From Carnegiea gigantea (lineage: Eukaryota > Streptophyta > Magnoliopsida > Caryophyllales > Cactaceae), in NCBI GenBank assembly GCA_029747015.1, contig JAKOGI010001563.1:62001-126000 (forward strand): a stretch of 64,000 nt of DNA. Reading direction: 5' to 3'. Both the position numbers and the translations under genes were made by a program. Under the pieces are notes generated by a model. It was given only the letters and a program-made list of their open reading frames with translations, was not told the origin of the DNA and searched no databases. Shown in pieces: positions 34,248-44,869 of this stretch. Positions within the stretch are counted from its first letter, which is position 1. Every line of letters starts with the position of its first letter.

Positions 34248-35489
34248 CGTGGTAAGATTGTTCTCTTTTGTTTCCTCTTTCCCTTCTCATTGTTTATTTT
34301 CTTTGAATAATACTTTATCTAAGCTTGGAGGGAAGAGTAGTTTTATGTTTTCCATTTTGGTTTTTAGTTAGCATACTAGTTATAACATGCAGGTTTAGGT
34401 TTCCTTTCTCTTGCAATGGTGTGTTGCATTTTAGATTTACATTTCTAGGTGCCTGGAGTCATGGTGTTGATTAGATTGAGATGCCTCTGATGATATTTTG
34501 CTAGGCATGTTAGTTTTCATGAGCTTGAGTAACTTTTGATGTGTAATCCCTTTTGGTGCTAAAAAATTGTGATGGCTTTATGAATATTTCTTGTTTTGAC
34601 CCTTGTCTGAACGTTGCTCCCTAGAGTCGTTAGTACTAATGTTGGTGCATGAGCTTCATTTTATGAGCTAGAAGAAACTTTGGTAGATATCCCATGAGAT
34701 TTTGAGTGTTCTATGGACTAATTTATTATATTTAGTCTCATGTTCATTCATGTGTGTGACTCTTCCATATTGCATTTGTAGAACTTGCTTAGGCTCTTAT
34801 TTAAAACCATATTCGCATATGCATATTTGATGATATGATAGAGGTGTTTCTTTGTTTTTGAACATTTTAGCCACATAGCCAAATGACGTACCTTTATATT
34901 ACATATTTATCCCTTTGACTAGGACCTTTGAGCTGTAATTCTTTTCTTATTGTGATCCCTTCATATCAACCCTTTGGCTAAATATATTGAGTTTAAGGCG
35001 GCTCTTGTATGTTGGTTTGTTGAGTGGTTGATGACATTGAACATCTTCTTTCGCTCCCCTCCTGTTTGAATTGTACATATATGAATTTGTTGTGAGTTGA
35101 CAATTAGTGATCCTATGACTTTCAATGATTGAAATTCTCATTTCATTTCCTGAAAAAACAAAAAAAAAAGAAAAAAGAAAAAAATTATGTGATAAGGAAA
35201 ACAAAATAAGGGAAACAACCATGAATAAGTGATTGGCATTAGGCATGTAAATAGCTTAAGTTCCTTTCTTGGTCAGCTCATTTCATACTCAATTCGTTGA
35301 GGATATTCATTGTATTGTTGGGGTTTAGAGTGTTGGTGAACTTGATGGTTGATCTATGCTTTGATTAGTTGCTCCTTAGTTAATTGGCTAAATAGCTCCA
35401 CATTGCCAAAATTTATTAGTGCACTCCTTTTCCTTAACCCTTTTAGCCCACGTTACAATCCATGTAAAGTCCTCTTAAATGTTATGTGT
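34248..35489 (+). other. B3 non-coding interior
   Basis: Plus-strand equivalent of 5000-3690 of B1. No gene is seen; A-rich runs lie near 35155-35190. It is interrupted at about 35489 by A2 and resumes at 38964. Confidence 0.7.
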
Positions 35490-36904
35490 TATTGACGTCA
35501 AAAATGTGCTATTTTTATAGTACCTTTCTACCTAATTTATGCTCGAAATAATTATTATTTTTAGGTTTTGATTTGATTATATTTTATTTTGCAGATATTA
35601 AATAATTTGGGAATAATGCCAGGAAAAGATGAAGGAAGGATGAAAATTGAAGAACTGGGCTTAGTCGATTCAAACCCGAACCAAACAACAACGGCACAAA
35701 AAAAAAAAAAAAAGAAGCTCAGTCACGTGCTGTGCACATGACACGGCTATTTCAACCCCCTTTCCCATTTCTCTCTTTCTCTGTCCTCCCATTTTGTTCA
35801 AGCCCGAGATGCCCCCACCCTTGTTCTCTGATTCTCCTTCAACCCAGCCCCCCGGGAACCCGAAACTGTAATCCCTTGACCATGGCGCTTCATCTCCTAG
35901 CCTCGGTTTCTCTCTTTTCATTCACCCATTGTCATCAACAAGTGGCCGTCCAACATCCAGCTCCTTCACCTCCTTCAATGGCTGAAACGGACCGAAGAGC
36001 AACCAAACATGGGGAGGCTATAAATGGAAGGCATCGGAGGAGGCAGCAAAAGGGGGGCTTTTCTTTTTTTTATGTTTAATTTGAGATTTAATTTCAGAGT
36101 TTTCAGCTTAGATGTTTAGGGTTTAATTTTGCCCATGTTCGAATTCCAAATCTAGAACTGTTGAACTTTGAATTAGTATAATAGAATTTTGGTTTTGAAA
36201 TCCAATTATTTAGTTCAAGAATTGTAATCCTGGGCTTCCTGTTTCGTGAATTTGTTGCTTGGTTTCGTTCGGGGTCAGTTGGTGTGTTCTCCTTTTCCCT
36301 GTTTCAAGTTCAATTCGAGGGATAGGATCATCTTGCTGATTTCAGGAGTACCTTACTATAATTTGGTACAAGATTTTCAAGCTTTTGGTTACGGTTAGGA
36401 GGCTCTCGATCTAGGCTCTCTAATTTCATTCGCTCTGTTCTGGGACTCTGGATCTGGGGGATTTCAGCTTTTGTTACTGTGGTTTGTGTTTGATTGGTTG
36501 AGAAGGATTGTGTTTGTTTTTTTTTTTTTCTGGTTTTTTTTTTTTGAATTCTGATTGCTTGAATGTGATTGCTTGAACCTTCCAGATTTTGACTACTTGA
36601 GATGTTATTTGCTCTAGTTGCCTTGATGGAATTCGATCATGCTACGCAACTTTGCATTCAGTTGGATGGGTACACCTGGCTGAATAAGTTTAATTATTTG
36701 TTTTCTGTTCATTGTTAAATGACGTTGATGCTCGCTAATTTAGCAAATGTTTTTTTTTAAGCATGATTAAGGTTGGGGTAATACGAATTGTTTCAAATGT
36801 TGGGTCCTATTAGAATTTAGGTGGCTAAATTCACAACCATCCCTGAGGACGATACCCGTAATTCATATAACGATAAACCGTACGCTTGCGGAAAATTTAC
36901 AACA
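35490..36904 (+). repeat. Element A2, 5' LTR
   Basis: The downstream end (36830-36904: CATCCCTGAGGACGATACC ... TTTACAACA) closely matches the U5 end of the A1 LTRs. The upstream part has diverged but keeps a CACGTG (near 35723) in a GC-rich stretch. The 115-codon open frame at 35732-36079 falls in this LTR and has no supporting homologue, so I do not call it a gene. The left limit is uncertain by a few bases. Confidence 0.65.
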
Positions 36905-36910
36905 AGTTTT

Positions 36911-36927
36911 TAGCGCCGTTGCCGGGG
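36911..36927 (+). promoter_or_regulatory. Primer binding site of A2
   Basis: TAGCGCCGTTGCCGGGG follows the LTR end by six bases and differs from the plant tRNA-Asp consensus at one base. Confidence 0.8.
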
Positions 36928-36931
36928 CATG

Positions 36932-37603
36932 TGAAGAAGAAGTTGAGCCCACTAGTTTAGAATTTATTGATGATATTCTTTCTGTCGAATATGAATCTTT
37001 TTCATGTGGGCTTGTTATCAACGAAAGTCTTGATGAGGGTTTTTGTATTGAATATGAATCATTCTCTTTTGACCCTTTAATACCTCATGAGTTATTCTCT
37101 GTTGAATATGACTCATTCACTTTTGATGTCCATGTGGGGTTGGAAGTGGACCTGTGTGCTGATTATGAATCTTTTTCTTTTGACCCAATCCAAGCTGCCC
37201 TCCTCTTTGAATCTTGCAAGTCTGACTTTGTTGAGTCTGAGACCATTGCCTCTGAGAATTTTGCTTTAGACCAGACTCATACACATATTGACCTAAAAGA
37301 ACTTGTGGACTTAGGACCCTCTGATTTGCCTAGACCGGTCTTTCATGATGATTACATTTCTAGGCCGATGACCCACTTCTTGGCTACTTTTGAGTATGTT
37401 TACCTCTTTCCCGATTGGGTCCACCTATTTGACAAGTTGAAATGGGCCCTTACTTGTGCTGCATTGATAAGGTGGATGTACTCTATTTGGTGCCAACTCT
37501 TTCACATTGATGGTCTTAATTTTATCGAGAGTTGGTCTTCTGTATTTGACAAACTGCTACGCACTCTGATGAGTTTTGATTTAGGTAGCAATGTTGCATT
37601 ATA
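36932..37603 (+). pseudogene. A2 gag-like ORF, 5' part deleted
   Basis: This is the C-terminal half of the A-family ORF. Repeated acidic YESF and FDP units are followed by FDPIQAALLFESCKSDF, then the C-terminal block IRWMYSIWCQLFH and FDKLLRTLM, ending at 37603 with DLGSNVAL. Compared with A1, the N-terminal block and the zinc knuckle are missing: the deletion starts almost directly after the primer site. From 37134 the frame is open for 156 codons, and it was in use until fairly recently or by chance lacks stops. The start is unknown. Confidence 0.65.
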
Positions 37604-37650
37604 ATGGAGTGGCTGATGCTCCATCGTCCTCATCTGAGAGAGGCTATAGC

Positions 37651-37672
37651 TTAGGTGTAATTCAGCACCTGA
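37651..37672 (+). promoter_or_regulatory. Conserved RNA hairpin 1 (copy in A2)
   Basis: Arms TTAGGTG and CACCTGA pair at all seven positions (one G-U) around an 8-base loop. It is followed by CCTAGTATGAT and a long pyrimidine run. It lies 48 bases after the ORF stop. Confidence 0.6.
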
Positions 37673-37998
37673 CCTAGTATGATCGTTCCACTCCCTTCTC
37701 TTCTCTCTTCTTTTTTGTTTCTTTTCTTTCTTTTAGTTGTGGATACTTAGGACTGTGACTGATATGGATGATCGGTCTTGAGGAGAAATTTGAGATTTGT
37801 TGAGCCGTGTGGGCTGTGATCACCATTGGTTTTACCTTGCTTTCTTGTTAGTTGTGGATATCTAGGGTTATTTTTTGAGTTTGATGCTTTGTTCTGTGAG
37901 TTTGTATATATTTGTATTTTGTGTCGATTTTATGGTTGTAGAGCTTATGTGTTGCTTTTTGGCGCCTTAGTTCCCACAATGAGGACATTGTAGAGTTT

Positions 37999-38013
37999 TG
38001 GTGTGGGGTGAGG
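37999..38013 (+). promoter_or_regulatory. Interior polypurine-like tract of A2
   Basis: TTGGTGTGGGGTGAGG follows the conserved AATGAGGACATTGTAGAG stretch, exactly as in A1 and E. Confidence 0.4.
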
Positions 38014-38892
38014 TGCTCATTTTTCGACAATTTTGGAAAAAAATAAAATGAAAAAACAATTTTGAAAATCCAGAAAGATTTTTGTTTTGTTTTTGGGGAA
38101 ACTTTGTACTATTTTGATCAGCTTAAACTCCTTGTACTTTGATTTTTAGCTTGTATATAAGGATGATGTGCTTGATAGGTCTTTGTCCTCGGTGTGTCAT
38201 TTTAAACCCTAATTCTAACCCTAATTGTTCATTATTGCTGTGTAATCCAATCCCTATTTATACCTTCATCATTATCCTAAGGTCTTAGTTTTCCATTATT
38301 AGCTCTCCCACTTGTCTTTGATACGATTACTTTCAAAAAAAAAATGCTCAAAAAAAAATGAGAATGAAAAAAAAATGAAAAAAATAAAATGAAATTTAGA
38401 ATGATAAGTATTCCTTTGAGGCATGCGCTATTGGGTGGTACCTTTTGAGGCAATACTGCTAGTGGAAAAGCTTGCTTCCAATGATAATGAATCAATAATG
38501 TAATTTGTGTCAATCAAGTGGGGTTGAGTTTGATTTTGATAAACCTGAGCTCTAGGATGATGATACACATGCACACGAGCACTGGGATGGATTCCAAGTC
38601 TTGATGTATGGTGGGGTGAAACGTTAGTGATTTGATGTCATTCATGGGGTAGAGAGCCTTGATAAGTACAATTTGTTAATATGCATCCCAATATCTTTGC
38701 TACATGGGTGATTTAGTTGATTAAAATGTATATATATCTTCCCTAGCTTTGTACATATTAATTTTTGAAAAAAAAAAAGATTTTCAAGTACTTTTTATGT
38801 TTTCTTTTATAGATTTTGTGGGTATATCTTCTGCAAACCCTCACGAGACCTTACTCGTCCACTAGGGGTAATCTAGGGGTTTAAAGGGCTTG

Positions 38893-38911
38893 TTGCACAT
38901 GCTAAGTGCAA
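38893..38911 (+). promoter_or_regulatory. Conserved RNA hairpin 2 (copy in A2)
   Basis: TTGCAC and GTGCAA flank ATGCTAA, inside the block that begins AAACCCTCACGAGACC. Same bases as A1. Confidence 0.6.
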
Positions 38912-38963
38912 CCGTGATTCCTACGAAAGTGAGTTGAGATTTTCTTTTGTTTTTCTAGGCTTT

Positions 38964-39136
38964 TTATGTGTGTATTGCATTCTTAATGGTGGAAAATTTG
39001 AGAGTCTTGGCAAGTATATGGTAGTTTACATATTTGAAATGAGTCTTGAGTGAATCTATGCTATAATTTAAATACATGAGTGGGAGTGTTCCACATTCTT
39101 CAAAAGTGAGGTTTTACCAATGTATTTAGTTCTACA
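38964..39136 (+). other. B3 interior, continued after A2
   Basis: AAATTTGAGAGTCTTGGCAA and following match 3650-3510 of B1 reversed. At about 39137 the sequence switches to the opposite orientation. Confidence 0.65.
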
Positions 39137-40081
39137 GGGGTTAAGGGGAAAGAAGTGGATTAACGAATTTGGACAGTGTGCACACAACAATCAAGGGGAC
39201 TTCACATGGGCTGTAGCATGGGCTAAAAGGGTTAAGTAAAAGGAGTGGATTAATGAATTTAGATAATGTAGAGCTATTTAACCAAGTGATCAATTGACCA
39301 TAAAGTTCACCAATACTCCAAACCCCAACAATAAAATGAATATCCTCCACGAGTCAAATAGGAGGTGAGTCATAAAGATAGGAGCTCAAGTTATTTATGT
39401 TCTAATGCTGATCACTTATTCATTCTTTTTACTCTTTGTTTTTTTTTCGTTTATTTTTTTTTCAAACTAATTTTTCTTTTTTCTTTTTTTTTTTGAAGGA
39501 AATGAATTGAGAATTTCAATTATCGAAAGTTATAGGATTGCTAACTATCAACTCACAACCTAAGTCATATATGTACAACCCAAATAAGAGGGGAACAAAA
39601 TCAAATGTTCAATGTCATCAAGCCCTTAACAAACTAACATACCAAAGCCGCCTTAAATTCAATTACTCCCAAAACTACCCATTACATAGATGAAGTGATA
39701 CTTCATAGACTTGGCTTAAAGGTAAGAATATATGAATGGCCAATGGCTAAAATGGAAGAGATCACAATAAGAAATAGCTTATAAGCTTAACAAGGCTAGC
39801 AAAGGGGATGAACATGTAACACAAGGGTAGGCTATTTGGCAGTGTGGCAAAAATGTCCAAAGAAAGAATGCATCTATCATATCATCGACTATGCACATGC
39901 TAATGTGATTTTGAATAAGAGTTAAGGCAAAAACTAGAGATGCAAGTTGAAAGAGATACACATGTGAAAGAACATGAGACTAGGGATAATAAATTAGTCC
40001 AAATAAGTTTCAAAGTCTGATGGGATATCAACCAAAGTCTCATCTAGCTTATAAAGTCTCATCTAGCTCATAAAATGACTC
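39137..40081 (-). other. Family B4 interior fragment, inverted relative to B3
   Basis: Minus-orientation B interior, equivalent to 3720-4590 of B1. A small duplicated piece is present (GTGGATTAACGAATTTGG at 39152 and a variant at 39242). The gag-like ORF half is missing, and at 40082 it joins the middle of an LTR. No gene. Confidence 0.65.
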
Positions 40082-40640
40082 CAAGGCACGTGCTTAAATC
40101 CGTCAATTGGAAACCCGATCCCACCTCCTTGCGAATCCTTCTCTTATACTTGCTTCCCCAATAATGGAGTCTAATTCCTAACTAGATGGTGGAATGGATG
40201 GAATGATGATAAAAACGTGCCTCATATGGACAATATCGAACTAGCAAATGCCAAAGCACACAAAAAACTAAAGAGACACTACAAAATAACGCTGCCATGG
40301 ATAGACCGTGGCAAGCTCTGCCTTGCTAAATTCCTAAAACTGGTCAACCCGGTTACCTGCGTATGCTAACCTAGATTAACCTTGATATATACCCAGGTAA
40401 ACCATGTTCCTTATGGGTTTTAGGCTAGTTCTTGTAGGCTCTTTGGCTCCTTGTATAATTCTTCAATAATTTTGTAGACACACTCAGGTTCTCTTAGCCA
40501 GTTTCTACAAAATATCATTAACAACACCAAACCTGAGCGTAAAACAGAAAAAGGGCCATAAAATCACATAGTTAAGCACACTAATCCCCTAAAATGACAC
40601 CCAAACACTCATGAATCCTATGCAAATATGACATTCATCA
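40082..40640 (-). repeat. Family B4 LTR, outer 560 bp
   Basis: It matches 2640-3221 of the B1 LTR in the same orientation and ends precisely at ATTCATCA. TTTGG and copia sequence follow. It is therefore the outer terminus of the B block that was inserted in copia element D. Confidence 0.8.
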
Positions 40641-41929
40641 TTTGGTGAATCAATCACGTTTTGAACTGCGGTAGGTTCTTTTACTTCTAAGGGAATGTAC
40701 AGGAAAATTTCCTCTTCAATTTGGGGGTATCATCGATGAATCCTTCCACGTTCACTCCTTTAGGTTTTAGGACCTTCATCATTTGTCTGCCTAGATGAAG
40801 AATCCCTCCCTTTTTCTCTAAGAAGTGTAGGATTCGTATTATGTGGAGAATCACTGCCACTATCCCTTTGAGATGTAAGATCCTGAATGTGTGGACTAAT
40901 TGCATGTTCAGGATTGGAAGACTAAGACAAAACTCATTCTTTGGTTTATTCCCTCAAGAGTTGGAGGATGAGGATGAACCTCATTCTCCTAACTAGATAA
41001 ACCTCCCTTGTTCCTGTTAGATAGGGGAGGTTTACCATCCTCAGTGACTTGGTAAGAATTTAAATACTCACTTTCACTGATAGATGGTTGAACGTTGTGT
41101 CATAATTCATACAGTTTGATGTCCTTTTTACTTCACGAATGCTTAGGAACTCATCCTCAAGGAAATCAATATTGTGGGAATTAACTTCCATCATGTCATC
41201 ATTTAGATGTTCCTTGTACATCACATACACCTTGAAATGTTAATGATATATTATGAAGATCATCTTGGTAGCTCTTGGGCCAAGTTTCCCATGTTCATGG
41301 GTTAGGCTATACACATAGCCAGCTGAATCTCATGAGCATAAGTGATCCGAAGGTGACTTTTTACCATACCGTAACTCACATAGGGTGGTAGATACACTCC
41401 TACTTGGTACATGGTTAATGATATTAGCAGCTATGAGCAGCGTCTGCCCCCCAAAACTAATTGGGATGTTAGCATGTGCTATCATTGACCTGACCATGTC
41501 AAAAAATATTAGATTCCTATGATCCACAACATCGTTTTGCTGTAGAGTGTGTGGAGTCATTAACTGTCTTTGCTTAGCTTTTTCCCCATAAAACTCTGTA
41601 AACATATCAGAGGGATAGTCATGACCTCCATCAGTTCGAAGAGTTTTAACTTTGCATTTCAATTGAGTCTTCACTTCTACCATGCAGCGTTTGAACTATC
41701 AAGTGCCTCATAGAGCACTGATAATAGGTACACATACACATATCATGAATAATCACTGATAAGAGTTATGAATTATATAACCCCATGATGTAATTTCACA
41801 TTCAAGGGCCTACAGATGCCAAAGTGGATTAATTCCAAGGGACTCAATACCCTCAAAGCCTTACCAAAAGCATTTACGGTTGCTTTTCCAGTTAAACATG
41901 ATTATGTCTGGGTAACTTAACCCTATTGA
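40641..41929 (-). pseudogene. Copia element D: integrase core and linker, degraded
   Basis: Integrase joins the element DNA to the host. On the minus strand the rve-type core begins near 41920 with the SCLTGKATVNAFGKA and PLELIH stretch, continues with ITLISDYSWYVYVYLL, then the open part 41683-41330 with TLRTDGGHDYPSDMF, QQNDVVDHRN (QQNGVAERRN in intact members), MVRSMIAHANIPISFGG and IINHVPSRSVSTT. The C-terminal part with KLGPRATKMIF and the variable linker reach 40641, where TTTGG marks the break. Stops and frameshifts are scattered. The reverse transcriptase continues at 1967. Confidence 0.88.
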
Positions 41930-42291
41930 GTCGATCTAAAAGACCCCGTTTTAGCTACCCTACACAAATTCCGAATAAGAATCAAAACATGAGATGAAGG
42001 CAGAAGATGTATTATTATAAGTATCATCTAAATTCAAAGCAATGAGATCTCCTTTTAATGTTGCATAACCAAATAAATTTCCGTTATAAAAAATGTCTAA
42101 ACCATTAGGACAAAAACCAAAAGAAAACCATAATTTCATTAAAGAAACAAAAGACATAAGGGAACATCACACCCTTGGCACCTAGAGAGCATCATGAAGG
42201 AGCACTTGTTTCCTCCACGAAGTTTAAGCTAATATGTCCCTATGCTAAGAACATCTTCTCACTGGCATTTCCTAGTATGACAGTTTGTGAA
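41930..42291 (-). pseudogene. Copia element D: protease end and GAG-pre-integrase region
   Basis: The minus strand from 42291 shows TVILGNASEK, then LKLRGGNK and SLLSLVSLM-like text, then IFYNGNLFGYATLKGDLIALNLDDTYNNTSSAF (42090-41990) and the RVAKTG start of the GAG-pre-integrase domain. These are standard parts of a plant copia polyprotein between protease and integrase. The upstream portion is separated by element E, inserted at 42291/42292. Confidence 0.8.
42287..42291. other. Target-site duplication GTGAA, left copy (partner 47430-47434)
   Basis: GTGAA directly precedes the TG at 42292 and directly follows the CA at 47429. The copia frame is continuous over one copy. Confidence 0.95.
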
Positions 42292-43489
42292 TGTTAGGAA
42301 AATGTTTTAATATTTATAAACCTCAAGTGCAAGGTGCATCGTTGAGTACTTAGGGTGTCGTCCGCAGGAAGTTAGGTTTCCAATTACTAGAACTAACTAA
42401 AGCATCTCAAGCTTGGCAAAACAAAAGGGATAAAAAATAGAACTAAGCTACTAAAATAAAAACCAAAACTTTGAATATGATTAAACCTGAGATAAACCAA
42501 CTAATCAAGTCAAACCTTAACCTTCCCAAGTTATGCTAGTATTTAGAGATGATCGGTTGCATCATTAAAGATCACCTAAGCCCTCTCTCAACGGGTATGA
42601 GCTGGTCTAATTGTTCTAACCTCTTATTTTCATGGGATAAGTGCAATTAAATTATAAGATTGACAACCCTTGACCTACCTAGCGACCAAGACTATATTTA
42701 TGTTCGAATCCCAGCTATTCTCTCTACCCATACTGGACAATCAACCTCACCTCTTCACATAAGTTGAATGTCCCTAAAACATGGACGAAAGCTCTTTTAA
42801 GAATTTCATCGAACACCTGGCGGGCATGAAAGAAAACTCTAAATTCTAGTATAAACAAGATGCGCAAAGGCCTAACAACAATCAATTAGCCATCAATAGG
42901 CTAATTAGAATCAAACATTATAAACTTAATTGAAACTAAACATCTATAAGCAATTCAAGGCAAGAGTTAACAAGCTAGAAAACAAAACAAGAAACATGAA
43001 GTTAAAGAGAAGGGAAGAAGAGAAACTTAGCCATTGAATCTTCAAATCAAACTTCTTGTACAAATTATATCCAAAACTAACCTAATCTAATCCCCCTAAA
43101 ATGCGGTTTTTTATGGGCTAAACCTAAACTAAAAGCTCTCAAAAAGTCACCAAAGGAGAGCCCGGGAGGCCCTGAACAAAAACGCCTAAAAGGGCTTAAA
43201 TAGAAAAATTGGGCAAGTGAGCAGCGAGGGGAGGGAGCACAGCCGTGCCACGTGGCACGGCCACAACGTGCTAATTTTCTAGCATAGTGGCTCGGTCTTT
43301 TGTTGTCCCTTCTTGCTTTCTTTTTGCTCTTCTGGTCCGTCTTCGCTCTTTTTTACAACTTTTTACTCGATTAAAGTTTATTACCTACAAAAGTAAACAA
43401 AAGAAGTAAAAATCCTAAAGACTATATTATTATGTGAGCTAAAATTAGGTAAAAGGGGCACGTAAAATACTACAAATTATCACTTAACA
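42292..43489 (-). repeat. Element E, 3' LTR
   Basis: The plus strand starts TGTTAGGAAAATG and ends CACTTAACA. It aligns along its whole length with 46223-47429. A GC-rich stretch (near 43230-43260) contains CACGTGG. Confidence 0.92.
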
Positions 43490-43504
43490 AATAACCCCAC
43501 ACCT
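43490..43504 (-). promoter_or_regulatory. Polypurine tract of E
   Basis: The element strand reads AGGTGTGGGGTTATT against the 3' LTR start. Confidence 0.7.
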
Positions 43505-44540
43505 ATCTTTTGCCCGTCCTCGAGCAAAATAAAGAAAAACTGACCTAAGGACTTAACTCACTTTCGTAGCGATCCCGGTTGCATTTAGCATATGCAACAA
43601 GTGCTTTAAACATCTTGGTTCCCCTAAGTGGACGAGTGAGATCTTGTGAGGGTTTGTAGAAGATATACCTACAAAATCTTGAAAAAGCAAAAATAAGTGG
43701 AAAAGGAGAAAGGAAAATAAAGAAAACAAAACAAATGTACAAAAAAGGCAAAAATATCTATACAAGGGGAAAAACTGTACATATTCTAACCAACCAAATC
43801 ACCAATGTAATGAAGATATTAGCCTGTATATAAACAGAGCATACACATCAAGACTCTCTATCCGTATACATTATATCAAAGCACCAACTTTTCACCCCAC
43901 TGTGCATCAAGATCTAAAATCCATCACAGTGCTTGGTATGTAAGTGTATCATCATCCTAGGACATAAGCTTACCAAAATCAAACTCGTTCCCACATGACT
44001 GACACATGCTATATTATTGACTTATTAACAAGGAAAGCAAGCTTTCCCAGTAGCAGTATTGCTTCAAAGGATAACACCCAATAGCAGTATTGCTTTAAAG
44101 GGTAACGCCCACTAGCGCATGCCTCAAAGGGATACTTGTCATTCCAAATTTTATTTTTTATTTTTTTCTTCTTTTTTTTTTTTTGGTTATTTTTTGGAGC
44201 GCAAACAAAAACCAAAGTAACTGTGTACAAGATAAGTGGGAGAGCCAATCATGGTATACCAAGACCCTAAGACAATGATGATGGTATGAATAAGGATTGG
44301 ATTACACATTAATAACAAATAATTGGGGTTAGAATTAGGGCCTAGAATAACCTACTGAGGACGGAGATCTATCATGTACATCATGCTTATATACAAGGTA
44401 ATAGTCAAAGTATAAGGCATTTAAGCTGATTAGAATAGTGCGAAGCTTTCCCAAAGCCAAAAAAAAGAAAAACTATACAAAAGTGAAAAATTTTCGAAAA
44501 TTTTTTTACAAAAAATATGCACAAAAGGGTATACGACTTC
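43505..44540 (-). other. E 3' non-coding interior
   Basis: No gene is seen. The block 43553-43680 is conserved with A1 (14281-14400) and A2 (38826-38940). The remainder has long A and T runs (44150-44190). Small open frames here are low-complexity. Confidence 0.7.
43579..43597 (-). promoter_or_regulatory. Conserved RNA hairpin 2 (copy in E)
   Basis: TTGCAT / ATGCAA stem around ATGCTAA on the element strand. Compared with A1 and A2, the innermost C-G pair is a U-A pair, with both sides changed. Confidence 0.6.
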
Positions 44541-44560
44541 CCACCCCTACACCTAAGTTT
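44541..44560 (-). promoter_or_regulatory. Interior polypurine-like tract of E
   Basis: The element strand reads AGGTGTAGGGGTGGG after the AATGAGGACATTGTGAAAC stretch shared with A1 and A2. The core resembles E's own terminal tract. Confidence 0.4.
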
Positions 44561-44796
44561 CACAATGTCCTCATTGGGAGCTGAGGAGTCACTACCACCA
44601 CAAAAACACACAAAATAAAACACACAAAAAAGAAAACAAAGTGAAAAGGTGATCATAGGCTCTAGTTGGCTCAACAATATCCCAAATTTCACCTCAATAT
44701 TAATCACCTATAAAAACACAACCTAATATCCACAACTAAACAAAAAAAAGAAAGAAAATAAAAAGAAGGGAAAAGAGTAAGAATGATTATATCAGG

Positions 44797-44817
44797 TCGG
44801 GCATTGAAGGTACCCAA
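44797..44817 (-). promoter_or_regulatory. Conserved RNA hairpin 1 (copy in E)
   Basis: Element-strand arms TTGGGTA and TGCCCGA pair at all seven positions (two G-U) around CCTTCAA. Third pair is G-C where A2 and B3 have A-U, and seventh is A-U where A2 has G-C. Confidence 0.6.
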
Positions 44818-44869
44818 ACTATACCACAGGGGCTTAAGGAGCATCAGCCACTCCTTGTCTCTCAAAACT

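Larger units (their letters stand above)
35490..38963 (+). mobile_element. Element A2: A-related element, 3' LTR not seen
   Basis: A plus-oriented relative of A1 inserted in the B3 interior. It has an LTR (to 36904), a primer site, a shortened gag-like ORF, hairpin 1, an interior purine tract and hairpin 2. It ends near 38963 without a terminal purine tract or second LTR. An 8-bp direct repeat TTATGTGT (35482-35489 and 38964-38971) flanks it, so the limits are approximate. Confidence 0.7.

Noticed and set aside
35732..36079. 115-codon plus-strand open frame in the A2 LTR
   Set aside because: Pro/His/Ser-rich with no family motif, lies wholly inside an LTR and overlaps an open frame on the other strand.
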